From NCBI GenBank assembly GCA_963818645.1, contig CAWFTF010000016.1:124001-188000 (forward strand): 64,000 nt of DNA, written 5' to 3'. The notes under the pieces were generated by a model. The model was not told where the DNA came from and did no database searches. It saw nothing but the letters and a program-made list of their open reading frames with translations. A program made the translations under genes and the position numbers. Of this stretch, positions 1 to 8,656 are shown in pieces; the stretch's first letter is position 1; each line of letters opens with the position of its first letter. Source of the stretch: Gp6-AA40 sp963818645 (GTDB taxonomy: Bacteria > Acidobacteriota > Vicinamibacteria > Vicinamibacterales > UBA2999).

Positions 1-1
1 G

Positions 2-229
2 CGTCCGCCGGGCGCCAATCTTGGCGTCTTCCTGCCGATGTTGGAGGAGACGTCCTTTCTGGCGGTGATGCTCCGCTCGATCGATATGTTCCTGCTGTGG
101 TGGATGATCGTTCTCGCTATAGGACTCGGCGTGCTCTACAAGCGTCGAACGGGACCCATTGCAACGACGTTCATCGGGCTCTACGTCGTCATCGCGTTGC
201 TGATCGCGGTTTTCACGTCCGGTTCCTAG
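2..229 (+). CDS. Yip1-like membrane protein, C-terminal end (5' end outside window)
   Basis: The reading frame is open from base 2, so the gene begins outside the window; 75 residues remain. Two hydrophobic stretches are visible, around residues 25-45 and 52-72, separated by a short basic YKRRTG loop. The segment NLGVFLP followed by a serine-isoleucine-aspartate helix resembles the last part of Yip1-family (DUF1282-like) inner-membrane proteins. It ends 10 bases before the adaptor gene and is probably co-transcribed with it. In Acidobacteriota such proteins often sit beside ABC export genes. The fragment is too short for a firm family call. Confidence 0.6.
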   Translation, partial: RPPGANLGVFLPMLEETSFLAVMLRSIDMFLLWWMIVLAIGLGVLYKRRTGPIATTFIGLYVVIALLIAVFTSGS

Positions 230-239
230 GGGAGCGGTA

Positions 240-1592
240 ATGACAGGAAAGAAGGTTCTGATCGTTCTCGGGGTCGTCCTGGTTGGTGCCGCGGTTGTCG
301 CCGCCAATCTGTATTACCGTCGCGACACCGGCCTCAATGTTCAGGCCGAAGCACTGCGTGCGCGCGACCTGGAAGCGATCGTCTCGGCCTCCGGCAAGGT
401 GCAGCCGAAGCGTCAGGTCAACGTCTCGGCCCAGACTCCGGGGCGCGTCACTCGGATCGCAGTCGAAGAGGGTCAGCGCGTGAAGGCCGGGCAATTCCTG
501 CTCGAGATCGATCCGAAACAACTCGAGGGACAGCTGCAACGCGGAGAGGCCAGTGTTGCCGCCGCCCAATCGTCCCTGCTCGGGGCGCGCACGTCCGTCG
601 AGCAAGGCCGCGCAAACCTGGAGCTCGCGCGCCAGAATCTGAAGCGTCAGGAGGACCTCTGGAAGGAAGGACTGACGACGAAGGAGAACCTCGAGAAAGC
701 GCAGAATGAGGTCACCGTTCGCGAGGCGGATCTCCGGGCCCGGACGCAGGACATCGAAACAAACGAGCAGCGCATCAAGCAGGAACAGGCGGGCCTGTCG
801 ACGACGCGCTACAACCTGAATCAGATCATCATCACGGCACCCATGGACGGTCTGGTGACCCGCCGCAGCATCGAAGAGGGAGAGACCGCCGTCGTCGGAA
901 CGATGAACAACGCGGGATCTGTCCTGCTGACGATCGCCGACATGTCGGTGATCGAAGCAGAAGTCGAAGTGGACGAGACAGAGATCCCGAGCGTCGCGCT
1001 CAATCAGGAAGCCAAGGTGACGATCGACGCCGTTCCCGATCGAACGTTCAAGGGACGTGTGACGGAGATCGGCAACAGCCCGATCCAGACCAGCACGACG
1101 CAGAACACGGGACAACGACAGGCCACCACGTTCAAGGTGGTCATCACGCTCGAGGAACCGGTGCCCGACATCCGTCCCGGATTCACGTGCACCGCGGAAA
1201 TTACGACGGCGAAGCGGAAGGACGTCGTGGCAGTGCCGATTCAGGCGCTGACCGTGCGCGAGATGCTCTACAACGACAAGGGCGAGATGGTTCGCGAGAC
1301 GCCGAACCGCCGTCGACGTGGAACGAATCTCGAGACGCCGTTGAGCGCGTCCAACGAGCCACCACCCGGGCACACGCGGAAGGAGACGGAGGGTGTCTTT
1401 GCGATCCGCGACGGAAAGGCCATCTACCTGCCGGTGAAGGTCGGCGTCGCGGGCGAGCAGTACTTCGAGGTGCTGGACGGACTCAAGGCTGGAGATCAGG
1501 TCATCACGGGGCCGTTCTCGTCGGTTCGTGAACTCTCTGACGGACAGACCGTGAGGATTCAGCAGAGCACGCGCAGAACGAACGACCGGTGA
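240..1592 (+). CDS. HlyD/MacA-type periplasmic adaptor subunit of an ABC export system
   Basis: 450 residues. An N-terminal membrane anchor (about residues 5-23) is followed by a split biotinyl-lipoyl domain, an alpha-helical hairpin (about 95-195, rich in Glu, Gln and Arg), a beta-barrel and a membrane-proximal domain, the order seen in MacA/HlyD adaptors. The adaptor would bridge the inner-membrane permeases encoded next to it and an outer-membrane channel. A purine-rich RBS (aggggag) precedes the ATG. The last 4 bases overlap the start of the first permease, so the genes are translationally coupled. An Arg-rich linker near residues 355-362 (RRRRG) is unusual but lies in a loop. The exported substrate cannot be told from sequence. 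Confidence 0.9.
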   Translation: MTGKKVLIVLGVVLVGAAVVAANLYYRRDTGLNVQAEALRARDLEAIVSASGKVQPKRQVNVSAQTPGRVTRIAVEEGQRVKAGQFLLEIDPKQLEGQLQRGEASVAAAQSSLLGARTSVEQGRANLELARQNLKRQEDLWKEGLTTKENLEKAQNEVTVREADLRARTQDIETNEQRIKQEQAGLSTTRYNLNQIIITAPMDGLVTRRSIEEGETAVVGTMNNAGSVLLTIADMSVIEAEVEVDETEIPSVALNQEAKVTIDAVPDRTFKGRVTEIGNSPIQTSTTQNTGQRQATTFKVVITLEEPVPDIRPGFTCTAEITTAKRKDVVAVPIQALTVREMLYNDKGEMVRETPNRRRRGTNLETPLSASNEPPPGHTRKETEGVFAIRDGKAIYLPVKVGVAGEQYFEVLDGLKAGDQVITGPFSSVRELSDGQTVRIQQSTRRTNDR

Positions 1593-2296
1593 ACCAGGTC
1601 ATCGATTCCATCGCCATCGCGCTTCAGGCCATCTGGGCCAACAAGCTGCGATCGTTCATGACGGTGCTCGGCAACATCGTGGCGGTCACGTCCATCGTGA
1701 CCGTCGTCACGCTGATCCAGGGCATGAACGGGATGGTGGCTGATGCCATCGTCAGCGATATCGGTGCGGATTCGTTCACGGTTCAACGCCGTCCGCCGAT
1801 CTTCAACGAGGACGACGAGGAGCGGGCGCGCAACAACCCGCTCATCACGATCGACGAAGCCGAAGCGATTCGACGGTTCAGCCCGCTCATCGCTTCGGTT
1901 GCCGCACAGGCCAGCCAGAATGCGAGCGTCTCGTATCGAACCGAGGAAGTCGACAACGCCCAGATTCAAGGTGTCACGAGCTCGTACAGCGACTTTTCGA
2001 CCTTCGGCGTCGAGATCGGACGCATGATGAGCCAGGTCGAAGTGGACCGGGGTCAGCAGGTCGCCATGCTTGGCTGGGGGCTCGCGGATCGTTTGTTCGG
2101 CGAGATCAATCCGCTCGACAAGACCATCAAGATCGCCGGGATCAATTTCCGCGTGGTTGGCGTCAGCGAACAGAAGGGATCGTTCTTCGGCAATTCGCAG
2201 GACAACTACGCCGTGATCCCGCTCGGCGCGTATCAACGCCTCTTCGGGGCCCGGCAGTCGCTGCAGCTCATGGTCAAACCGACATCCACGGACTGA
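1589..2296 (+). CDS. MacB/FtsX-type ABC permease, N-terminal part (frameshifted)
   Basis: 235 residues carrying the first transmembrane helix (about 15-38) and the MacB-like periplasmic core domain. The frame stops at LMVKPTSTD, just where the protein should continue; the continuation lies in another frame from 2296 (MPAAMDDATVALR). One extra base (GAC CTG ATG instead of GAC TGA TG) would restore one open protein of about 407 residues ending at 2811. It lacks an ATPase domain, so a separate ATP-binding subunit is expected, probably upstream of the window. The start overlaps the adaptor gene by 4 bases (GTGA). Confidence 0.8.
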   Translation: MNQVIDSIAIALQAIWANKLRSFMTVLGNIVAVTSIVTVVTLIQGMNGMVADAIVSDIGADSFTVQRRPPIFNEDDEERARNNPLITIDEAEAIRRFSPLIASVAAQASQNASVSYRTEEVDNAQIQGVTSSYSDFSTFGVEIGRMMSQVEVDRGQQVAMLGWGLADRLFGEINPLDKTIKIAGINFRVVGVSEQKGSFFGNSQDNYAVIPLGAYQRLFGARQSLQLMVKPTSTD

Positions 2297-2811
2297 TGCC
2301 GGCCGCCATGGACGACGCCACGGTGGCGCTGCGTGTCAGCCGCCGGCTGAAGCCAAGGGAGCCGGACAACTTCGGCATCCTCACGTCCGAGACGATCCTC
2401 AATCTCTACCGGCAGGTGACGAGCGGAATCTTCGCCGTTCTCGTCGGCATCGTCGCGCTGTCGCTGGTGGTCGGCGGAATCGTCATCATGAACATCATGC
2501 TGATGGTCGTGAGCGAACGGACGCGCGAGATCGGGCTGCGCAAAGCGCTCGGCGCGAAGCGCAAGGACATCATGACGCAGGTGTTGACGGAGTCGATCAC
2601 GCTGTCGACATTCGGCGGACTGATCGGGATCGGCCTCGGTTCGCTGGCCGCGACGGCGATCGCGGCGTTCACGCCACTGCCTGCTCGACTCGAGATGTGG
2701 TCGGTTGTGCTCGGCATCGGCATCACGGCCGCCGTCGGCCTCTTCTTCGGGGCGTACCCCGCGTCGCGAGCGGCATCGCTCGATCCCATCGAGGCACTGA
2801 GACGTGAATAA
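2296..2811 (+). CDS. MacB/FtsX-type ABC permease, C-terminal part (frameshifted)
   Basis: 171 residues that continue the 1589-2296 permease in a different frame. It holds the end of the periplasmic domain and three transmembrane helices typical of FtsX permeases, with the conserved cytoplasmic motif SERTREIGLRKALGAK between the first two. That motif contacts the ATPase in MacB-like transporters. The end overlaps the next permease start by 8 bases. It is read here as the second half of one gene, not an independent protein. Confidence 0.8.
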   Translation: MPAAMDDATVALRVSRRLKPREPDNFGILTSETILNLYRQVTSGIFAVLVGIVALSLVVGGIVIMNIMLMVVSERTREIGLRKALGAKRKDIMTQVLTESITLSTFGGLIGIGLGSLAATAIAAFTPLPARLEMWSVVLGIGITAAVGLFFGAYPASRAASLDPIEALRRE

Positions 2812-4081
2812 GGGTCTCTGGCGCGAAGTGTTCGTGATGGCGCTCGACACGCTGCGCACGAACAAGATGCGATCGGCGCTCACGATCCTCGGCGTCGTCA
2901 TCGGGATCACCTCGATCGTGGGGATGACGTCGCTCATTCGCGGCTTCGACGAGTCACTCCGCAACATGATTCGCGAGCTCGGCCCCAACACGATCATGCT
3001 CAGCAAAGCCAGCGCCGTGAGCCTTGCGGGAGGCGCCGATTTCGCCGCGATCATGCGACGACCGAACCTCACCGTCGAAGACGCCAAGGCGATCGAGAAG
3101 CTGGCACCCTCGGTCGGCATCGTGGACATCTGGATGGGCCAGGGCATCGGAGGTCAGACGATCGGCCGTGTGTCGTACGGCGGGCAGCGCACGCCCACGC
3201 TGGGCGTCCTCGGCGCGACCGAACAGTTCGCCGCCGTGAACTTCGTGAAACTCGCATTTGGCCGCTTCTTCACCGAGTCCGAGGTCCAGCGCCGGCGGCG
3301 CGTTGTCGTGCTCGCCAACAATCCGTATCAAGCGCTGTTCGCTCCATCCGGGCTGGATCCGATCGGCAAGAAGGTTCGCATCGACGCGATCGAGTACACC
3401 GTCGTGGGTGTGCTCGGGAAACGGCCGTCTCCGTTCCCCCAGGCTGACGACTTCGTGGTGATCCCGCAGACCACTCATCAGGTGGTCTTCAGCACCAACG
3501 CCAGGCGCGCCTTTGGCGGCGGCAGCAGCGCCACAATTACGATCGTGCCGCAGGAAGCGGCGACACGTGACCAGGCCGCGGCCGAGGTCGAAGAGATCAT
3601 GCGCATCCGGCACGGATTGAAGCTGGATGAACCGAACGACTTCGAGCTCGGCGGTCAGGACGCGATTCTCCGGCTGTGGGATCAGATCAGCCGCGCGGTC
3701 TTCCTTGCGCTCGTCGTGATCTCGTCGGTCGCCCTCATGGTGGGCGGCATCGGCGTGATGGCGATCATGATGATCTCGGTGACCGAACGCACACGCGAGA
3801 TCGGCGTGCGGAAAGCGCTCGGCGCTCGGCGGCAGGAAATCCTGGTTCAGTTCCTGTCCGAAGCAGCGGTGCTGACGTGCGTGGGAGGCGTCCTCGGGAT
3901 TCTGTGCGGCAGCGGCATCGGTGTCGCGATCAGCTTCGCGACCGGCTTCCCCATCTCGCTGCCGTGGTGGTCATTCGCGATCGGCCTTGGCTTCTCGGCC
4001 GCCGTCGGCATCTTCTTCGGGATGGTGCCCGCCGTCCGCGCGTCGCGCCTCGATCCCATTGAAGCGCTCAGACACGAGTAG
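2804..4081 (+). CDS. MacB/FtsX-type ABC transporter permease
   Basis: 425 residues, intact. One N-terminal helix (about 20-45), a MacB-PCD periplasmic domain (about 48-275) and three C-terminal helices. The coupling motif TERTREIGVRKALGAR follows the second helix, and the C-terminus RASRLDPIEALRHE is the usual end of this permease family. It pairs with the preceding permease to make a heterodimeric membrane unit driven by an ATPase not encoded in the window, with the HlyD-type protein as adaptor. Such trios are frequent in Acidobacteriota. Two bases separate its stop from the convergent regulator gene. Confidence 0.9.
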   Translation: MNKGLWREVFVMALDTLRTNKMRSALTILGVVIGITSIVGMTSLIRGFDESLRNMIRELGPNTIMLSKASAVSLAGGADFAAIMRRPNLTVEDAKAIEKLAPSVGIVDIWMGQGIGGQTIGRVSYGGQRTPTLGVLGATEQFAAVNFVKLAFGRFFTESEVQRRRRVVVLANNPYQALFAPSGLDPIGKKVRIDAIEYTVVGVLGKRPSPFPQADDFVVIPQTTHQVVFSTNARRAFGGGSSATITIVPQEAATRDQAAAEVEEIMRIRHGLKLDEPNDFELGGQDAILRLWDQISRAVFLALVVISSVALMVGGIGVMAIMMISVTERTREIGVRKALGARRQEILVQFLSEAAVLTCVGGVLGILCGSGIGVAISFATGFPISLPWWSFAIGLGFSAAVGIFFGMVPAVRASRLDPIEALRHE

Positions 4082-4083
4082 CA

Positions 4084-5214
4084 TCACGACGTCTTGAAGC
4101 GCCTCGTGTCGATGCCGTGCTTGCGTAGCCGGTAGCTGAACACGCGCTCGGAAGTCATCAGCAGACGCGCAGCCTGAGATCGCACGCCTCTCGCCTGCCG
4201 CAACGCATCCTGCAGGAGTTCTTTCTCGTACGCCTCGAGTGCTTCGCTCAGACCGAGCATCGGCACGCTGGCCTCGCCGGATGCCTGAATCTCGACCGGG
4301 AGATGGTGATGGTGAATCACCGGTCCGCTGGTCATGACAACAGCTCGCTCGATCGTCATGCGTAATTGAGCCACGTTGCCCGGCCAGTCATAATTCATCA
4401 GCATGTCCATCGCCCGACTGGACACGCCTCGGACACCGCGCACGTGGTCGCGGGCAAACTGCTCGACGAACAGGTCCGTGAGCACATGCAGGTCGCCTTT
4501 TCGCTCACGGAGCGGCGGAATCTGAAGTGTCAACGCACCGAGCTGCTCCCATAGATCCCTTCGGCATCGTCCCGCTGCAACTTCCTGTTTGAGATCGCGA
4601 TTCGAGGCCACGATCACTCGAACGTCAGCCGGCGCGGACGCGACGCCGGGTCGCGTCTCACGATCGCGCGCCAGCCGCAGGAGTATCTCCTGCGCGATCG
4701 GGCCAAGGTCGGCGACGTCATCCAGAAACAGCGTTCCACCCTCAGCCCGGCCGACACATCCGCCCGTGGAGCCGGCGTCGCTCGTCGCAGGTTCGCCCGG
4801 CCCAAAGAGTTGCGCTTCAACGTCCTCCTCGAGCAGCGATCCGCAACTGACTGTGATGAACGGACCCGCGGATCGCGGCGAAGCCGCGTGGATGGCACGG
4901 GCGGCCCGGGTCTTGCCGACACCATCTTCGCCCTGCACGCACACGCTGTGCGAGGACGGCGCGATCTGGGCGATCAACTCGCAGACGCGACGGATGGCCC
5001 GGCTGTTGCCGGCAAGGTCCGCCATGCGATGACGCTCGCGGAGCTGTTGCCGCAGACGATCGTTGTCCGCCATCAGGCGACTTCGTTCGGCCACCGAGAG
5101 CGATTCGAATGGAATCCGGTGAGAGGCCATACGGGACCGCTGATCCTGCTGGCAACGGCGATGCCAGATCGCGCGCGGTCGCGTGTGGCAATCACCGCCG
5201 GAACTGGCCGACAA
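4084..5214 (-). CDS. NifA-like sigma-54-type AAA+ regulator with degenerate GAFTGA loop
   Basis: 376 residues. The AAA+ domain has Walker A GEDGVGKT (95-102), Walker B GGTLFLDDV (159-167), sensor I (ASNRDL, about 203), the arginine-finger region with PPLRER (233-238) and sensor II WPGN (277-280). The C-terminal Fis-type helix-turn-helix (about 335-368) ends with ERVFSYRLRKHGID, as in NifA/NtrC-like activators. The L1 loop that should read GAFTGA, which contacts sigma-54, is replaced by ATSDAGSTGG (143-152), and the usual second acidic residue of Walker B is Asp. No GAF, PAS or receiver domain precedes it. It follows glnB/K in the nitrogen block, so a role in nitrogen control is likely, but it may not activate sigma-54 promoters in the usual way. 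An internal ATG at residue 29 is a possible start. Confidence 0.8.
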   Translation of the reverse strand: MSASSGGDCHTRPRAIWHRRCQQDQRSRMASHRIPFESLSVAERSRLMADNDRLRQQLRERHRMADLAGNSRAIRRVCELIAQIAPSSHSVCVQGEDGVGKTRAARAIHAASPRSAGPFITVSCGSLLEEDVEAQLFGPGEPATSDAGSTGGCVGRAEGGTLFLDDVADLGPIAQEILLRLARDRETRPGVASAPADVRVIVASNRDLKQEVAAGRCRRDLWEQLGALTLQIPPLRERKGDLHVLTDLFVEQFARDHVRGVRGVSSRAMDMLMNYDWPGNVAQLRMTIERAVVMTSGPVIHHHHLPVEIQASGEASVPMLGLSEALEAYEKELLQDALRQARGVRSQAARLLMTSERVFSYRLRKHGIDTRRFKTS

Positions 5215-5388
5215 CCGCGGTGCGCCGCGATTGGCGGTGTGCCACCGCGAAGTTTGAATTCAGACGAGAGTGTATGGACTGAAGAATCTGGCGACATGAT
5301 CGTCGGAATCGCCACGACGCACAGGCCGGGAGGTCGCGCGCCCCGCGTCCCACGATCACGGAACGGGGCGCCGCCACCGCGGTGTCGA

Positions 5389-5718
5389 TCAGGATTCTTT
5401 TTCGCCGGTCCGGATGCGATAACTCTCGAGCACCGGGAGGACGAACACGCGTCCGTCGCCGATTTCACCGGTTCGGGCCGCCTGTACCACAGCCTTCACC
5501 ACGTCGTCGGCCATGTTGTCTGACACGACAATCTCGATCTCCATCTTCGGCAGCAGGCTCACGTTGTATTCCTTGCCGCGATAGATCGCGGTGTGTCCCT
5601 TCTGCTTGCCGTGGCCACGCACCTCGGTCACCGTCATGCCGGCGATACTCAGCTTGGCGAGCGCGTCCTTGACTTCATCGACCTTGTTCGGACGAATGAT
5701 GCACTTGATCAACTTCAT
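5389..5718 (-). CDS. glnB: P-II nitrogen regulatory protein
   Basis: 109 residues, normal length. This small trimeric sensor binds ATP/ADP and 2-oxoglutarate and controls AmtB, glutamine synthetase adenylylation and regulators. The T-loop keeps Tyr51 (RGKEYNVSLLPK), the site uridylylated by GlnD; the C-terminal signature IGDGRVFVLPV and the RIRTGE end are present. The start overlaps the stop of glnD by 4 bases (ATGA), so modifier and target are translationally coupled. Whether it is a GlnB or a GlnK type is not decidable from sequence; linkage with amtB favours a GlnK-like role. Confidence 0.95.
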   Translation of the reverse strand: MKLIKCIIRPNKVDEVKDALAKLSIAGMTVTEVRGHGKQKGHTAIYRGKEYNVSLLPKMEIEIVVSDNMADDVVKAVVQAARTGEIGDGRVFVLPVLESYRIRTGEKES

Positions 5719-8264
5719 AGTGAACCCTCCAGTGTGCGATGTAGGTCGGACGTCAGCGCCTGCTGCTCCGCCTCGGTAAGTTTCGATCCGCCCTTAGTGA
5801 TATGAAAGACGTCGATCGCCTTCTCACCCTCTGTCGCGATGAGCACGAGATCGACGTCGCACCCCTGCTTCGAAATCACGCGGCTGATGCGATACAGCAA
5901 GCCGAGTGCATTCGTGGCCACGATGTCGAGAATGGTGTAACGGCCGGAGGCCTGGTTGTCGGCCCGCACGACGGGCGGAAACCTCGATGCGCCCCTGGCA
6001 TGGAGCACGCCCTGTTCGCGCGGACGCAGCCGCGCCGCGACATCCGCGCGACCCGAGACGACCTCCTCGAGGACGTGCAGCAACTGATCCTGGCCGTCGC
6101 GATTGAGCTCGAGGAACCGCTCATCGTCGGTGAATTGAAACACGTCGAGCACCAGGCCGTTCGGGTTGGTGAGCGCGTGTCCGCGAATGATGTTCATGCC
6201 GAACGACGAGAGCACGCCACAGATGTTCGAGAACAGAAACGGCTTGTCGAGCGTCGCGACGGCAAGCGACCACACCGCCGCGTCTCCCCGCTCGAGCGAC
6301 AGGTGCACTTCGTCCGGGTGGATGTCGCGCGCCAGCCGCACGTGACGATAGATGACATCGCGCGCGAAGAGCTGGAGGTAACGCTGCGGCAGCCCCTCGA
6401 GGAATCGCGTGATCTCTGTCACCGAGAGATCCTCGGGCCGCTGTTTCAACAGATCCTTCAAGCCGGCCTGATTTCGCTCGATGACCTCATCACCGTAGCG
6501 CTGCGTCAGGTGATTGTAGGTGTCCACGTAGAGCCGCCAGAGCAGCTCCTCTTTCCACGCCGTTAACGTCTCCGGGTTCACCGCTTCGACGTCCACGAGC
6601 GTCATCAGCGTGAGCATCTTGAGCCGCTCTTCGTTGCCGATGAACGCCGAGAAGTCCTTGACGATCTCGGGATCCTCGGTGTCGCGCCGGAAAGCCACGA
6701 GCGACATCCGGAGGTGATGGCGAATCAGAAAGAGCACCGCCTCGCGCGCATCGTTGTCGAGCCCCAGACGTTCGACCGCTTCGACCGCCATTCGAACGCT
6801 TTCGATCGCATGGTCGTCGTCGCGCCACTTGCCGACGTCGTGCAGCAGGAGCGACAGCACGAGCAACTCGGGGCGATCGATCTCGCCGAGGATGGTGCGG
6901 AAGCGCAGTCGATACGGCACCTCCGTCGTGGAGATGCGCTCGAGATTGCGAATCGTCAGCAGCGTGTGCTCGTCGACCGTGTACTTGTGGTAGAAGTCCC
7001 GGACCACCCGCCACGAGATCGCCTGGAACTCGGGGAATACGCGCCCGAGGAGACCGCAGTCGTGCATCTCCGAGAGACGGTCGTAGAGTCCCTTCTTCGG
7101 CTTGAGCAGAGTGAGTAACGCGGATTGATCGCTGGCGTCCGTGAAGAAGTCGTCCGCACGGAAGCGATCGACGTGCTGCTGGATGCACGAGAGCGCTTCC
7201 TCGGACACCGCCGTATCAGCATCGATTGCGGCCTGAAACGCCCCAATCCAGGTGGCGGGGTTTCGCGCCGCCTGAATCGGATCGAGGAAGCGGATGCCGT
7301 CGCGCGAGATGCCAAGGTTCGGCCCGACCGGGACGGGAGCGCCCTTGCGTGCCCAGTTGAGAGAGCGGTGGGCGGTGCGCGCGTGCCGGAAGTAGTCGCT
7401 CATGAGGCGTTCGACGCGCTGACGAGGCTCGGCGCCGGGATATCCCAGCAGCTCAGCCGTTCGCTCCTGCGCGTCGTGACTGAGGGTGTTCTGATTGCGA
7501 CCCGCATTCAGATGCAGCGACGAACGCACGCGCAGCAGGAAATCCTCCGCCTGATCGACTCGCGCCGGATCGGCTGGCCCCCGCCGCAGCAGCAGCGGAT
7601 CGGTCAGCATTGCGATCGTGCGCGCCGCTGTCAGGTCGCGGAGCGCACCAGGCGCCTCTTTCACATCGGGCTCGAGCTGATACAACGTCGCGTTGAACCC
7701 TGCGTGTCTCACGTCGATCAATTCGAGCAGCGACTTCAGGATGTACGCGTGCGTCGAGGCGGAATGAAACACGCCACGAAACCGCTCGAACAACACCCGA
7801 AGCCCGGCCACCGGGCGCGCGTCGAGCAGCGCCAGCAGGAACTCGGGGTTGTCCGCCTCCAGTGTCGAGAACTCGTCGAGCTCACGCACCTGGTGTCCGA
7901 TCACGACGCCGAGATCCCACAACGGATTCAGGAAGGCTCGCAGGAACTCTTCGTCGATACGGCCGCCGAACAGGATCAGAAGGTCGATATCCGAGTGGAG
8001 ACACAGATGGCGTCTGCCGTAGCCTCCGAGCGCCAGCACCACGACCTCGCGGTCCGCGCCGCCGACTTCGGCAAACAACTGCCGCAGCATGGCGTCGACA
8101 CGGTCGGAGTAGCGCTCGAGCGCCGGTCGCCCCCCTACGCCGCGCAAGATATCAGACTGAAGTTCTGACCTCGCTGCCTCGAGCGCCGCGACGTGCGCCG
8201 CGCCGCTCGGACCCGGCTGCGTGACTGCCATAACGTGATTCTCTCCCGTTGCGGTCTCAAGCAT
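5715..8264 (-). CDS. glnD: [Protein-PII] uridylyltransferase / uridylyl-removing enzyme
   Basis: 849 residues. It senses glutamine and adds UMP to, or removes it from, the P-II T-loop tyrosine. Domains in order: nucleotidyltransferase with GGYGRR and SDIDLLI (about 80-98), the helical NTase-associated region with PGALRDL, an HD domain (LLHDVGKW, about 472-480) for UMP removal, and two C-terminal ACT domains (about 685-760 and 780-849) for glutamine sensing. The ATG at 8231 (residue 12) has a better RBS (GGGAGAG) than the ATG at 8264 and may be the true start. Its stop overlaps the P-II gene start. Confidence 0.95.
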   Translation of the reverse strand: MLETATGENHVMAVTQPGPSGAAHVAALEAARSELQSDILRGVGGRPALERYSDRVDAMLRQLFAEVGGADREVVVLALGGYGRRHLCLHSDIDLLILFGGRIDEEFLRAFLNPLWDLGVVIGHQVRELDEFSTLEADNPEFLLALLDARPVAGLRVLFERFRGVFHSASTHAYILKSLLELIDVRHAGFNATLYQLEPDVKEAPGALRDLTAARTIAMLTDPLLLRRGPADPARVDQAEDFLLRVRSSLHLNAGRNQNTLSHDAQERTAELLGYPGAEPRQRVERLMSDYFRHARTAHRSLNWARKGAPVPVGPNLGISRDGIRFLDPIQAARNPATWIGAFQAAIDADTAVSEEALSCIQQHVDRFRADDFFTDASDQSALLTLLKPKKGLYDRLSEMHDCGLLGRVFPEFQAISWRVVRDFYHKYTVDEHTLLTIRNLERISTTEVPYRLRFRTILGEIDRPELLVLSLLLHDVGKWRDDDHAIESVRMAVEAVERLGLDNDAREAVLFLIRHHLRMSLVAFRRDTEDPEIVKDFSAFIGNEERLKMLTLMTLVDVEAVNPETLTAWKEELLWRLYVDTYNHLTQRYGDEVIERNQAGLKDLLKQRPEDLSVTEITRFLEGLPQRYLQLFARDVIYRHVRLARDIHPDEVHLSLERGDAAVWSLAVATLDKPFLFSNICGVLSSFGMNIIRGHALTNPNGLVLDVFQFTDDERFLELNRDGQDQLLHVLEEVVSGRADVAARLRPREQGVLHARGASRFPPVVRADNQASGRYTILDIVATNALGLLYRISRVISKQGCDVDLVLIATEGEKAIDVFHITKGGSKLTEAEQQALTSDLHRTLEGSL

Positions 8265-8323
8265 ACGCGCAAGTGAACGTGACGTCGGACGCCGAGCGCG
8301 CCCGTGAGGTCCAACCGCGGACG

Positions 8324-8491
8324 CTAGTAGCTGAGACCTGTACCGATAGAGCCAATCACATATGAACTGTCGCCAAAGACAGCCTCGTTGCGGTCACCCA
8401 GCATCAGGAACTCGACACCTCCATGAATGTTCCAGCTGCCGAACATGGTCGGCGCACTGGTGAACGGCACTGCGACGACGCCGCTGTCGTC
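8324..8491 (-). pseudogene. C-terminal remnant of a second TorF-like porin gene
   Basis: Read on the minus strand, this stretch ends GSIGTGLSY and stop at 8324 and contains FGSWNIHGGVEF, which matches FGGWNVHGGVEY and the GSFGIGFSY end of the intact porin just upstream (8657-9553). About 52 residues align; further upstream the frame meets a stop and has no start codon. The 165 bases between it and the porin show no clear homology. It looks like what remains of a tandem porin duplication after internal deletion. Identity is moderate, so the duplication is not recent. Confidence 0.6.
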
Positions 8492-8656
8492 CTGAAAGAT
8501 GGCGCGGAAGACAGGCGAATTCGAATCCGCCGAACCCTGGGCCTGGGTCGGTCGTCGAACTGCGGTCGGCGGCGACGGACAGCCAAGTCACCCAGACACC
8601 TTCATCCACCGAGTCGCCGTGCCGCTCCGACGCATGCGCCTCCCGAAGAGGCTCGG

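Noticed and set aside
4084..5214. Naming the regulator nifA
   Set aside because: The HTH resembles NifA, but it lacks the GAF domain and GAFTGA, and there are no nif genes in the window.
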